This document shows, piece after piece, positions 26,739 to 34,885 of a DNA stretch of 64,000 nucleotides. The notes below the pieces were generated by a model. The model was not told where the DNA came from and did no database searches. It saw only the letters and a list, made by a program, of their open reading frames with translations. Positions within the stretch are counted from its first letter, which is position 1, and each line of letters starts with the position of its first letter. The position numbers and the translations under genes were made by a program. Location of the stretch: the NCBI RefSeq assembly GCF_030816485.1, contig NZ_JAUSYC010000001.1, forward strand, positions 310,001-374,000, in the 5' to 3' direction. Source of the DNA: Arthrobacter sp. B1I2 (GTDB taxonomy: Bacteria; Actinomycetota; Actinomycetes; Actinomycetales; Micrococcaceae).

Positions 26739-27128
26739 GTGGCAAAACCAGAAGTCGAGTTCACTCCAACGTCATCAGTGCAGTTCACGCCCTGCGCCCC
26801 ACACATCGACGGGCTTTCTGAAGCAGTCCTGGCTCGTGATGAGGGTACCGGCTGCGTCACCCGCATCCTGAAGTTTGAGCCGGGAACGGACACATCACCA
26901 AACGGTGTCCTAGTCCATGACTTTTGGGAAGAGGTATTCATCTTCGAAGGTTCACTCGTCGACAAGAGTCTGAACCGCAGCTTTAGTGCGGGCGACTGGG
27001 CTACCCGCCCACCAGGCATGAAGCATGGTCCCTGGGTCTCGGCATCCGGTGCCAAACTGTTCGAGGTCCGCTATTACGAACAAAATGTCAGCGCCACGGA
27101 GGAGGCCGCAACCCTCCAGGAGCAGTAG
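26739..27128 (+). CDS. Cupin-domain (ChrR-like) protein
   Basis: 129-aa single-domain cupin. A conserved core VLVHDFWEEVFIFEGSLVD supplies the first cupin motif with His and Glu, and SAGDWATRPPGMKHGPW the second with the last His, so a metal site is likely intact. Such cupins are related to the ChrR anti-sigma/cupin and acetylacetone-cleaving-type folds; no reaction can be assigned. GTG 26739 is preceded by GGAAG. One of the few intact genes in the stretch right of tRNA-Ser; a broken nuclease-like gene starts 9 bp after its stop. Confidence 0.82.
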   Translation: MAKPEVEFTPTSSVQFTPCAPHIDGLSEAVLARDEGTGCVTRILKFEPGTDTSPNGVLVHDFWEEVFIFEGSLVDKSLNRSFSAGDWATRPPGMKHGPWVSASGAKLFEVRYYEQNVSATEEAATLQEQ

Positions 27129-27137
27129 GAAACAAGC

Positions 27138-27660
27138 ATGACACCGGCCCGCAAACACTCCGGCGAGACCCTGCGAGCCAGCAAATACAGCCACCGCCTC
27201 AAGAGGGCTGAGTACGCACTGCCCAGCGAAACCAACTCGACCTGGCACTCCCGGGAACCGTACGGCGATAAACACTGGGCGGCCGTTGCCTGGATGTACG
27301 AGGACGAGGACCACTCGACGGCTTGCTAGCCAGACACAAGAACCTGCGGGCCGTTACAGACCTGTCAGCGTGGGATGGCGTGGAAGGTGTCTTCGTCATG
27401 GTCCTCGACCGCTACAAGCAGGTCTACATCGGCCAGGCGCTGGACATCCGCTCCTGCGTCAAGAGGCACTGGAGCGGGACCAAGCAGTCCGACCGGCTGA
27501 TCTTCCCGGATAAGCCATCCTCCGTGCTGCCCATCTACTCGTTCCGGGCTCTGGACACCAGCCGCATCTTCGCAGCCTTCCTGGGTTCCATCGTCCCTGG
27601 GCGTTGGCGGACTCCTGCATCGCTTACGCCGGGAAAGCTGGTCGGCTTGGCAGGGTGAAG
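27138..27660 (+). pseudogene. Frameshifted GIY-YIG-like nuclease gene
   Basis: ATG 27138 gives MTPARKHSGETLRASKYSHR and KHWAAVAWMYEDEDH before a stop; the next frame continues GLLARHKNLRAVTDLSAWDG with the core GVFVMVLDRYKQVYIGQALD and VKRHWSGTKQ, then SVLPIYSFRALDTSRIFAA, and a third frame holds SCIAYAGKAGRLG. The VYIGQA/VKRHW pattern resembles a GIY-YIG nuclease core. At least two indels break the gene. The ATG follows the cupin stop with AGGAAAC between. Confidence 0.5.
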
Positions 27661-28107
27661 AAACTGGCCGGGTCGTCGGCGCCGAGCAGGTCGTGGTGGA
27701 ACACGATGGCGTCCACCGGACGGGTATCCACAAAGAACACAGCAACATCGCGGGAGTGAACGACGGTGTACCGGACTGGACCGTCGAGCCACGAGCCAGG
27801 AGTGGATACCGGTGAACTCCTCGACGAACAAATCGTCACCTAGCAGGCCGCGCTGATCGAGCGGATTCTAGACCAGATGCCAGGCGAGATCCATCAGTTC
27901 ATGGATGGCCGCCTCCACCGTTGGAGCCGTCATGACTCCATCGTCCTCCCGGGCACTGATAGGAAGGCGGTCGAGGGGTGGGTGCGTCCTGAGCGCGTGT
28001 GGCCAGCCCGGTTAGACTGGACCGGGTAAGGACGGATGGGGGATCCAAGGGCGGCTTGCGCCGCTGTTCCGCTGGTCGGGCGCAGCAAGCGAATCCAAGG
28101 AACGACC
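27661..28107. other. 447-base stretch, probably gene remnants
   Basis: No intact gene supported. A minus-strand frame at 27624-27839 contains TVVHSRDVAVFFVDTRPVDA, which has a protein-like pattern but no RBS or known family; it may be the relic of another gene. Confidence 0.4.
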
Positions 28108-28396
28108 GTGACCTTCTTCCAGGACTACCCAATACCATCGCTGCCTCCCCGCCCACGGACTCCGCGGTTCACACCGCCTCCCTGGGCCGGAGCACCCCGG
28201 TACGAGCTGCCCGCCGTCGTTCCTGTGAATCAATTCATCCACAAATCCCCGGCCATCGTGATGGCCCTTGAAGCCATCCAGGTCTGCTCCACCGGATGCG
28301 TCTTTGTTCAGTCGGTCCACGGGCCGCCAAGCTAAGAGGAAGACTACGAGCTCACGTACGATGAACAGCGTCTTATCACTCTGGTCTTTGGGGGAA
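28108..28396 (+). pseudogene. Remnant of a conserved actinobacterial hypothetical gene
   Basis: GTG 28108 with AAGGA upstream begins TFFQDYPIPSLPPRPRTPRF, then a Pro-rich block and NQFIHKSPAIVMALEAIQV, which resembles a hypothetical protein common in Arthrobacter-type genomes (recognition from memory, not searched). The reading drifts after FVQSVHG and meets TAA at 28333; the same frame then resumes EEDYELTYDEQ. The gene is truncated where the DUF805 gene begins. Confidence 0.5.
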
Positions 28397-28399
28397 ACT

Positions 28400-28891
28400 T
28401 TGACCTATCCGCAATACCCGCAGCAGCAACAGCAACAGCCTTACTCAGCAGCAACGGGCGGTGAACCGCCGCTTTGGGCGCCGTACTACGGGGCTCCTAT
28501 CGCGGCGGCCGTCAAGCGCTTCTTCAAGAAGTACGCGACGTTCTCCGGGCGTGCCAGCCGCAGCGAATACTGGTGGTGGACCTTGGTCTCCGTGAGCGTC
28601 AGCATCGTTCTAAGCCTCATCATGTCGGTGATGGGAATGCCGGACTCCGACGGCCAGAGGCCCGAATTTGGTGCAGGAGCGGCCGTCGCCGTCAGCCTGT
28701 TTGGGCTCTGGTTTCTGGCACTTATCGTGCCATCCATTGCCTTGACCGTGCGGCGCCTGCACGACAGCAACAAGAGCGGCTGGTGGTACTTCATCAGCGC
28801 GGTTCCGATTGTTGGGGGAATCATCCTGCTGATCTTCGTCCTCCTGCCGCCTGATCCTGCAGGCCGGCAGTACGACCAGCCAACCAGTTAG
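28400..28891 (+). CDS. DUF805 membrane protein
   Basis: 163-aa DUF805-family inner-membrane protein of unknown function. A Gln/Pro-rich cytoplasmic N-terminus (YPQYPQQQQQQPY) precedes the family block FSGRASRSEYWWW and three to four membrane helices; a second block is LTVRRLHDSNKSGWWY. TTG 28400 is chosen because GGGGGAAAC lies directly upstream and longer readings run into the pseudogene before it. A strong terminator follows at 28913. Confidence 0.88.
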   Translation: MTYPQYPQQQQQQPYSAATGGEPPLWAPYYGAPIAAAVKRFFKKYATFSGRASRSEYWWWTLVSVSVSIVLSLIMSVMGMPDSDGQRPEFGAGAAVAVSLFGLWFLALIVPSIALTVRRLHDSNKSGWWYFISAVPIVGGIILLIFVLLPPDPAGRQYDQPTS

Positions 28892-28912
28892 TCGCCAGCG
28901 CCCAACGCTTTG

Positions 28913-28945
28913 AAGGCCCCACTGTCAGAACGACAGTGGGGCCTT
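28913..28945 (+). terminator. Intrinsic terminator after DUF805 gene
   Basis: Perfect 14-bp stem AAGGCCCCACTGTC/GACAGTGGGGCCTT with a 5-nt loop, followed by CTGCTGTG. It starts 21 nt after the stop. Confidence 0.85.
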
Positions 28946-29018
28946 CTGCTGTGCCAGGGCAGGGAGCACTTGCCGGGATACAACCCCGGTCCGTTTATGC
29001 CAGCGCCCGTGCGACGTC

Positions 29019-29201
29019 CTAGCCGGCGGACTTCAGCAGGTTGTTCCGTGCTCTGTCGCAGCGCCTGGTGGTCCGCGGATCAGCATGGCCCATGCTGTCC
29101 TGCAAGGCGTGCAGCGAGGTTCCGCTGTCCAAAGCGATGGTTGCGAAAATTCTCTCTGCCCTCAGGTCACTGTGCATGGGCCGGCCTGCCCTGGTAAGCA
29201 A
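29019..29201 (-). pseudogene. C-terminal remnant of a tyrosine recombinase/integrase
   Basis: The 60-residue frame contains RIFATIALDSGTSLHALQ, DSMGHADPRTTRRCDRAR and ends NNLLKSAG. This matches the C-terminal catalytic end of XerC/D-like integrases, where the last block is normally TTRRYDR. Here the nucleophile Tyr position reads Cys, and the HTFAT block has lost its His (RIFAT). The N-terminal ~200 residues and the first catalytic Arg region are missing. It is therefore inactive and marks past integration in this stretch. Confidence 0.75.
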
Positions 29202-29245
29202 CTCGTCAGTGGAGCGAGGACCATAAGGTGGACCAGTGTGATTTG

Positions 29246-29869
29246 CTACGGCGGGCCAGCGATTGCAGCAATGGCCGCATGCGGCCGGCTGCCGCAGTCA
29301 TGCCGTTTTTCTACGTTCAAGACCGCAAAGCCGGCTTCCTGCAAGGTCAAACTCATTTGTCCTATTGACCAGTGGTACGCCTTGGTGACTGCATGGCCTA
29401 ACACTTCTCCGGACTTGCCCGGGAAAAAGCCAACAAGCAGGTGCCCTTGTGGCCTGAGAACGCGTCGGAGTTCGACGAGAACCTGGGGCAGCTCCGCCGG
29501 GGCCAGATGAATCAGTGAATACCAAGCCAACGCGCCAGCCAGACTGTCGTCGGCGAGATCGAGAGCACGAAGTGAGGCAACCCGGAAGGGCACGTGCGGG
29601 AAGCAGCTGCGGGCGCTGTCGATGAATTCGGGGACCAAGTCAACGCCGGAGATGTCGACCCCCTGCCGGTGGAGAAAGCCAGCCCATTGCCCGGGGCCGC
29701 AACCGGCGTCGAGCACCGGTCCGTCGATGCGCGCTGCCCATCGTGTTATTGCTAGTCGGTCCAGTTCGTGCGTGTCCTCGATAGAGCCAAGCCGGTTCGT
29801 GTATTCGGCGGCGACTGCCCCGTAGGCTGCCCGGACAAGTTCATCGCCCGCCGGTGGAAGACCCGTCAC
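29246..29869 (-). CDS. Class I SAM-dependent methyltransferase
   Basis: 207-aa soluble methyltransferase with motif I VLDAGCGPGQWAGFL, an acidic post-I residue in ISGVDLVPEF, motif II region ALAWYSLIHLAP and a typical GHLLVGFFPG. GTG 29869 is preferred to a longer frame since it overlaps the upstream stop by 4 bp (GTGA), indicating coupling with the two-helix membrane protein gene. Substrate unknown. Confidence 0.85.
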   Translation of the reverse strand: MTGLPPAGDELVRAAYGAVAAEYTNRLGSIEDTHELDRLAITRWAARIDGPVLDAGCGPGQWAGFLHRQGVDISGVDLVPEFIDSARSCFPHVPFRVASLRALDLADDSLAGALAWYSLIHLAPAELPQVLVELRRVLRPQGHLLVGFFPGKSGEVLGHAVTKAYHWSIGQMSLTLQEAGFAVLNVEKRHDCGSRPHAAIAAIAGPP

Positions 29870-30741
29870 GAGTCGCGCGGGGGGAAGGAACGTGCACGCT
29901 CCAAGGCGTCCCAGAGATTGCTGACCACGCGCTCCGACTCCGCGGTTCCAACGTCGGCAAAGGACCCCCACCCGCCGTACAAAGTGGAAGCCTCTGCAGC
30001 GGCCTCTCGGAGACCGTGCGCATCGTTGACCCCCGCGAACAGCACGTCCAGCCAGTCGGCGGTCTGGTTCCGCCCTTCGTCGTGCTCGGCGCGGGCTACA
30101 GAGCGTACTTCTGCAATTGCGGAGATGATGTCATCCCGCACAGATTCAACGGTTATCCGCTCGCTACCCATGAGGGCCATTCGGCGGTCGGCGCCGGACG
30201 GCGCCGATCTCGAAGTGGCTTCCCACCATCGGAAGCTGCCGGGAATCAGTCCTGCCAGCAATGCCAGTCCGAAGATGAAGCACAACAGTCCCAGGAAACC
30301 GGCGATCCCCTCCTTCATCGGTCCCGCGATGAGGAAGGTGCCCACGCTGAGACCCACTACTCCGCAGCCGAGACGCCAGGCGCGGTTCGCCTTCGTGTTC
30401 ACCTGGTATCGGGGGACCCCATACTTCCGCCGTTCTCCTCCACCGTTTCCCGGCGGAATAGGAGCTGTGCGAGTGGGCCCCTCCACGACGCGGCCGGCTT
30501 CGTCCACCCACCGGCCTGTTCCTGTTTCCGGGCACTGGGCGTGCACGCTTTCGTCGACGGTGGCGAAATCCGCCGGGTAGCCCCGGTACATCATCTTTGA
30601 GAGGTCCACGCCAAAGTCCACGCGGCCGTCTGCCCAGTAGGCGTCGTAGCGGACAAGGCGGACCGGACGGTGCAGCCACCGCGAGGGTCTGATGAACGCC
30701 GTCGCTCGAACAGCGACAGGATGATCTGCGGTTTCGGGCAT
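29866..30741 (-). CDS. Hypothetical protein with two membrane helices
   Basis: 291-aa protein, no family recognised. The N-terminal ~110 residues are soluble and contain RLVRYDAYWADGRVDFG; two adjacent hydrophobic helices (around residues 125-170) form a hairpin; the C-terminal ~120 residues are helical and charged (ITVESVRDDIISAIAEVRSV), possibly a coiled coil. ATG 30741 is used; ATG 30759 is in frame and equally possible, as neither has a good RBS. It is coupled to the methyltransferase downstream. Confidence 0.65.
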   Translation of the reverse strand: MPETADHPVAVRATAFIRPSRWLHRPVRLVRYDAYWADGRVDFGVDLSKMMYRGYPADFATVDESVHAQCPETGTGRWVDEAGRVVEGPTRTAPIPPGNGGGERRKYGVPRYQVNTKANRAWRLGCGVVGLSVGTFLIAGPMKEGIAGFLGLLCFIFGLALLAGLIPGSFRWWEATSRSAPSGADRRMALMGSERITVESVRDDIISAIAEVRSVARAEHDEGRNQTADWLDVLFAGVNDAHGLREAAAEASTLYGGWGSFADVGTAESERVVSNLWDALERARSFPPRDS

Positions 30742-30858
30742 GGACCGATCGTTACACATTGACGAAGACCAGACGCGATTCCGGCTGAACTGGGCGCGGC
30801 TGGTCCTGGCCTACCCTTGTGTCCATGGGGGAATTGCTGGGCTGAAGAAAGTTGACCA

Positions 30859-31053
30859 GTGGGATGCGCGGCTCCTTTAACCAGTGTCGGCATTGTCAGT
30901 GGGATTTTCGGAGGCGCGGCATTACTCATCCACGGCACACCGATTGCATTTTGGGCAGGGCCCGTCTTGGGCCTTACCACTTTCCTCGCGATGTTCCTGT
31001 ACCTCCAGCGATTCGGACGCTTCCACAACCAAACGAGGGAAACGGCTACCTGA
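30859..31053 (+). CDS. Small two-helix membrane protein
   Basis: 64-aa frame from GTG 30859: MGCAAPLTSVGIVSGIFGGA, then two hydrophobic segments (about residues 7-25 and 30-50) and a polar tail FGRFHNQTRET. No family recognised and no clear RBS; an in-frame stop lies just upstream, so it cannot be longer. It may be a fragment of a larger protein, as several genes here are damaged. Confidence 0.42.
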   Translation: MGCAAPLTSVGIVSGIFGGAALLIHGTPIAFWAGPVLGLTTFLAMFLYLQRFGRFHNQTRETAT

Positions 31054-31104
31054 TCGTCAGGACACCGCGTTCAACCCGGGCGGTCCCCAGTGGTGTCGAA
31101 GCGC

Positions 31105-31641
31105 CTAAAGGATCCGCTGATACATCCGGTGGTCCTGCCATTGGCCGGCTATCCGAAGGTAGCTGCGGGCAGTGCCGTACGCCTCAAAGCCGTTCTTTTC
31201 CAGCACCCTTTGGGATGCGGTGTTGTGCACCAGAGTTGCGGCCTCGAGTCGGTGGAGGCCCAGGTCAGATTTCGCTATATTCACGGCCGCAGCTACTGCC
31301 GCCGTCATGAGCCCTGCCCCTTGGGCTGTGTGGGAGATCCAGTAGCCCAGATGGGCATTCTGGAATGCACCCCGGACGATTGAACTGAGTGTCAGCAGCC
31401 CGACGATACCTTCATTTCCTGCCAGCACCATGGGAAGTGCGGTGCCTGACTCGAGTTCAGTCCGCCGGTTTCCAATCACTTCCCGCTGGCCCTCGACGGT
31501 GTAAAAATCCTCCGCCCTGAGCGGCTCCCATGGTGCGAGGTGGGACCGGTTCGCTTGAAGCGCCGCTGCCAGCGCTTCCGCATCCGACTCCTGGACAGGG
31601 CGGAGCACAATACCCTCGGAAATTTCGCAGGAGAAGTCCAC
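31105..31641 (-). CDS. GNAT acetyltransferase (RimJ/RimL-like)
   Basis: 178-aa GNAT protein. It begins CEISEGIVLRPVQESDAEAL; the acetyl-CoA loop region reads HLGYWISHTAQGAGLMTAAV, and the C-terminus has HRLEAATLVHNTASQRVLEK then GFEAYGTARSYL, the RimJ/RimL signature pattern. The likely activity is N-acetylation of a protein alpha-amine or small amine. GTG 31641 start; AGGAG-like sequence absent, so the start is moderate. Confidence 0.9.
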   Translation of the reverse strand: MDFSCEISEGIVLRPVQESDAEALAAALQANRSHLAPWEPLRAEDFYTVEGQREVIGNRRTELESGTALPMVLAGNEGIVGLLTLSSIVRGAFQNAHLGYWISHTAQGAGLMTAAVAAAVNIAKSDLGLHRLEAATLVHNTASQRVLEKNGFEAYGTARSYLRIAGQWQDHRMYQRIL

Positions 31642-31852
31642 ACGCTCACACTACGCGGCTGCCGGATGGTGGACGGAGGCACCAGGAGATCGACGACGGC
31701 GGCGCCCAAGTTCCTGCCTCCCAACCCCGCGTCGTCGAGCAGCTGCGCTTGACGCCACATCGGGCACAGGCTAGAAAAGTAAGCAGCCTTATTATTTGTC
31801 GATTTCGGCCAAGAGTATTTCTGCCAAGAGTTCAGCAAAGGGAGGACATGCC

Positions 31853-32473
31853 ATGAGTGACAAGCCCGGTAATCAGACACCCAACACCCCTGACGTGAGT
31901 GAGACGGAACTGCGCAAAATGAAGGTGGACGAGCTCCGGCACGAGGCCAGGGAAGAACACATCTCCGGTGCATCCGGCATGCGCAAGGAAGCGTTGGTGA
32001 AAGAGGTGGCCCAAGCCCGGCAGGAGGGCGCGGAACGCGGCCAGAGCGGAGATGCCGGTTCCAAAGCGGAGGACGCCGAAGACCTGGGTGCCGGCCCCGA
32101 CGGCGGCAAGATCCGCTACGGGGATGACTCGTCCAAGTCATTGAAGTATTCGCAGGAGATCACTTCCACCGATGAGGAGCCCGAACGCGAAGGCCGCAGC
32201 CTGGCAACCACGCACCATGAAGTCATCAGGCAGTGGGCCGAAGAACGCGGCGGGGTACCCGCCACGGTTGAAGGCACTGAGCATGGCGACCACCTGGGCG
32301 TCCTGCGCATCGATTTCCGGGACAAGGACACCAACCTTCGCCAGGTCAGCTGGGAAGAATGGTTCAAGACCTTTGACGACCGCCGCCTGAACTTCATCTA
32401 CCAGGAACAGCGGACCGATGGCAGCCAGTCCAACTTCTTCCGGCTGGAGAACCCGGAACGCGAGGACGCCTAA
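31853..32473 (+). CDS. Acidic protein with Rho-N/SAP-like segment
   Basis: 206-aa soluble, highly charged protein. Residues ~15-55 (SETELRKMKVDELRHEAREE, SGMRKEALVKEVAQA) resemble the Rho-N/SAP helix-extended-loop motif that binds nucleic acid. After an acidic Gly/Asp/Ser linker, residues ~115-200 form a compact domain (TTHHEVIRQWAEERGGVPAT, GVLRIDFRDKD, WEEWFKTFDDRRLNFIYQE) found in several actinobacterial hypotheticals. AAAGGGAGGAC precedes ATG 31853. Function unknown; DNA or RNA association is inferred from the N-terminus. Confidence 0.8.
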   Translation: MSDKPGNQTPNTPDVSETELRKMKVDELRHEAREEHISGASGMRKEALVKEVAQARQEGAERGQSGDAGSKAEDAEDLGAGPDGGKIRYGDDSSKSLKYSQEITSTDEEPEREGRSLATTHHEVIRQWAEERGGVPATVEGTEHGDHLGVLRIDFRDKDTNLRQVSWEEWFKTFDDRRLNFIYQEQRTDGSQSNFFRLENPEREDA

Positions 32474-32574
32474 GGGCACCCGGAAACCAAAGCACCGAAG
32501 CGAAACGCCTGGCCGGGCACAGCGGGAAGCAAAAACCTCCTGCCGTGTCCGCCAGCCGCCGCTTTGCGGAGTTG

Positions 32575-34875
32575 CTACAGCCGGGTGTCGAACGACCCGC
32601 AGAACACGTTCTCGTTGAACGTGCCCTGGAATTCGGACTTGCCCTGGATCTTTTCCACCGCAGCCCGGATGGCTTCCCGTGTTCCCGCGTGCGCGTGGAT
32701 TGCAGTCTTGACCATGGGCACGTCAATCAGGTGGTTCGGCTGGTTCAGGGACACGAACACCGTGGGCACCTCCGTGACGTACCACGGGATCTCCGCAGCC
32801 ATCGGCGAGGACCACTTGATCCGGATGGCCGCCTCCTGGGCGAAGCCCTTGACGTTGGCGAACACAAAGGCGGCGTCGTACTTCTCCGCGTAGTCCCCTG
32901 TGGCCTCCTCGGACAACACCCGCATGAAGTTCATGCCCGTCTCCCCCGCCGCCTCACGTTGCTCGGCAGTCCGGAACACAAACACCTCGAACCCGGCGGC
33001 TTCGAGTTCCTCCCTCACCGCGTCCAGGTAGGCCAGCGGGTCAGCGCGGGTGAAGTCCGCGCCACCGGAAATGCCGTACAGCCGGATTCGTGGATGGGTC
33101 GCCGGCGTAATGGGCAGGTTCCCCGCGGTGTCCTTGACCAGTGTCACCGTCTTGTCAGCGATCTCGGCGGCAATGGCGCGGTGCTCAGCACAGCCAATAA
33201 CGTCAAGTGCCTCGGACGGAGGAACCAACTGATCAACAGCCTTGAGGTGCAACCCCAGCGACGCCTTCAAGCCCAGGATCCGCCGCAGGGCATCATGCAG
33301 CCGCTGCTCCGTGATGACGCCGGACTTGTACCCGTCCAGCATGTACTGGAAGTCCTCGGCCGGGTTTCGGAAGAACAGGAACATGTCACAGCCGGCGGCG
33401 ATCGTTGCCGGCACGAGGTCCTTCCGCTTCCTCGCCTGGGTGAGGCCCACCATCTGCGAAGCGTCCGTGAGGACCAGCCCGTTGAAGCCGAGCTCACCCC
33501 GCAGGAGGTCCTGCAGCAGCTCCGGAGACAACGTGGCCGGCAAAACGTCAGCATCCCCAAGGCCTGGCCGGAAATGCCGGGAGACCTCGGACGCCCCAAT
33601 GTGCCCCACCATGATGGACTGCACGCCGTGCGCAATCATCTCCCGGTACACGTGCCCGTAGGTCCGGTTCCACTGCTCATAGGAGAAAGTGTTGTAGGAC
33701 GTGACCACGTGCTGGTCACGCTCATCGATGCCGTCACCGGGGAAGTGCTTCATGGCACAGGCCGTGGGCGATTCGCTGATCCCGTCGAAGTATTCCTTCG
33801 CCCGCTCCACGACAATCTCTGGCGTGTTGCCAAAGGAACGCGTGGAGATGACAGTGTTCCGCCAGTTGTAGTGGATGTCCACGATCGGCGCGAAGGCCCA
33901 GTTGCACCCAAGGGCCGCCGTCTCAACCCCGGCCACCTGCCCCATCTGCCGGGCAATGTTCTTGTCCGGGTGCGAACCCGCCTGCAGGTGCGTGGACACG
34001 AACGTGCCGTCGTCGCAGCTGCCGGCCCCGCCCATCTCCGGGTTGGACGCAACCAGCAGCGGAATCCGGGACTTGGACTGCGCGTAGCGGATGTGCTCCT
34101 GGACGGCGGCGGAAGGCCCGGGCCGGTACCGCATGCCGCCCACGTGGTAGTTCTCCAGCACGCCGTCGAGGTACCCGGGCGAGTAGTCATTGTTGTGGTT
34201 GATGAACAGCTGCCCGATCTTTTCCTCGAGCGACATGGCACCAATGGTGCCCTCCACCCAGGCGATCGCGTCGGCGTCGAGATTGAACGGCGCTGCGGCG
34301 AGGTCGACGTCGAACTGCCGCGGCCGGGTGCGGGGCGCGCCATTGGAAGGACGTACGACGGCGGCAATCCCCTTGAGTGCCTCAGCCACCACTTCCGCGA
34401 CGGGGGCGGCGATGTCCACCACCACGCCGCGTTCGTCTTCCTGCAGCGTTTCCAGCGTGGCGAGCTGGGATTCGAGCAGCGCGGGTGGCATGAAGTGGCC
34501 GGTGCGTCCTTCAGTCCGCGCCTTCAGCACTTCTTTGGTCCCGTGCAGGTGCAGGAAGAGGGTGTCCGGCGCCTGCTCGCGGATGGCGTCGCGGTAGCTG
34601 CGGCGCAGGGCGGAGCAGGCAAGCACCATCCCGCCATCCCCCGCGGCAGCCAGTTCACGGCCCACCGTCGCCAGCCAAGGCCAACGGTCTTCGTCCGTCA
34701 GCGGCGTGCCCGCTGCCATCTTGGCAACGTTCTCCACCGGGTGGAGGGAGTCGCCGTCGAGGAACGGGACGCCCAGTTCACGGGCCACGAGGTCGCCGAT
34801 GGTGGTCTTGCCGCAGCCGGAGACGCCCATGACCACGACGCGGGGTTTGGCGTTTCCGGGTTGATTGTTGCTCAC
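32575..34875 (-). CDS. Gluconokinase-GH3 glycoside hydrolase fusion
   Basis: 766-aa two-domain cytosolic protein. Residues 1-~165 are a GntK-type gluconokinase: Walker A GVSGCGKTT (17-25), FLDGDSLHP, ACSALRRSYRDAIR and GHFMPPALLESQLATLE. Residues ~185-760 are a glycoside hydrolase family 3 module with KHFPGDGIDERDQH (NagZ-like KHFPG region) and candidate nucleophile Asp in GLVLTDASQMVG, followed by the (alpha/beta) sandwich C-terminal domain. No signal peptide. It is the last gene of the uronate operon, 10 bp after manD. Each module is normally a separate protein; the frame is continuous through the joint. Sugar specificity of either module is not readable. Confidence 0.9.
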   Translation of the reverse strand: MSNNQPGNAKPRVVVMGVSGCGKTTIGDLVARELGVPFLDGDSLHPVENVAKMAAGTPLTDEDRWPWLATVGRELAAAGDGGMVLACSALRRSYRDAIREQAPDTLFLHLHGTKEVLKARTEGRTGHFMPPALLESQLATLETLQEDERGVVVDIAAPVAEVVAEALKGIAAVVRPSNGAPRTRPRQFDVDLAAAPFNLDADAIAWVEGTIGAMSLEEKIGQLFINHNNDYSPGYLDGVLENYHVGGMRYRPGPSAAVQEHIRYAQSKSRIPLLVASNPEMGGAGSCDDGTFVSTHLQAGSHPDKNIARQMGQVAGVETAALGCNWAFAPIVDIHYNWRNTVISTRSFGNTPEIVVERAKEYFDGISESPTACAMKHFPGDGIDERDQHVVTSYNTFSYEQWNRTYGHVYREMIAHGVQSIMVGHIGASEVSRHFRPGLGDADVLPATLSPELLQDLLRGELGFNGLVLTDASQMVGLTQARKRKDLVPATIAAGCDMFLFFRNPAEDFQYMLDGYKSGVITEQRLHDALRRILGLKASLGLHLKAVDQLVPPSEALDVIGCAEHRAIAAEIADKTVTLVKDTAGNLPITPATHPRIRLYGISGGADFTRADPLAYLDAVREELEAAGFEVFVFRTAEQREAAGETGMNFMRVLSEEATGDYAEKYDAAFVFANVKGFAQEAAIRIKWSSPMAAEIPWYVTEVPTVFVSLNQPNHLIDVPMVKTAIHAHAGTREAIRAAVEKIQGKSEFQGTFNENVFCGSFDTRL

Positions 34876-34885
34876 GGTTTTCCTC

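Noticed and set aside
24970..31850. Duplicate of the tRNA-Ser 3' end as an attachment site
   Set aside because: Looked for by eye and not found; island limits remain undefined.
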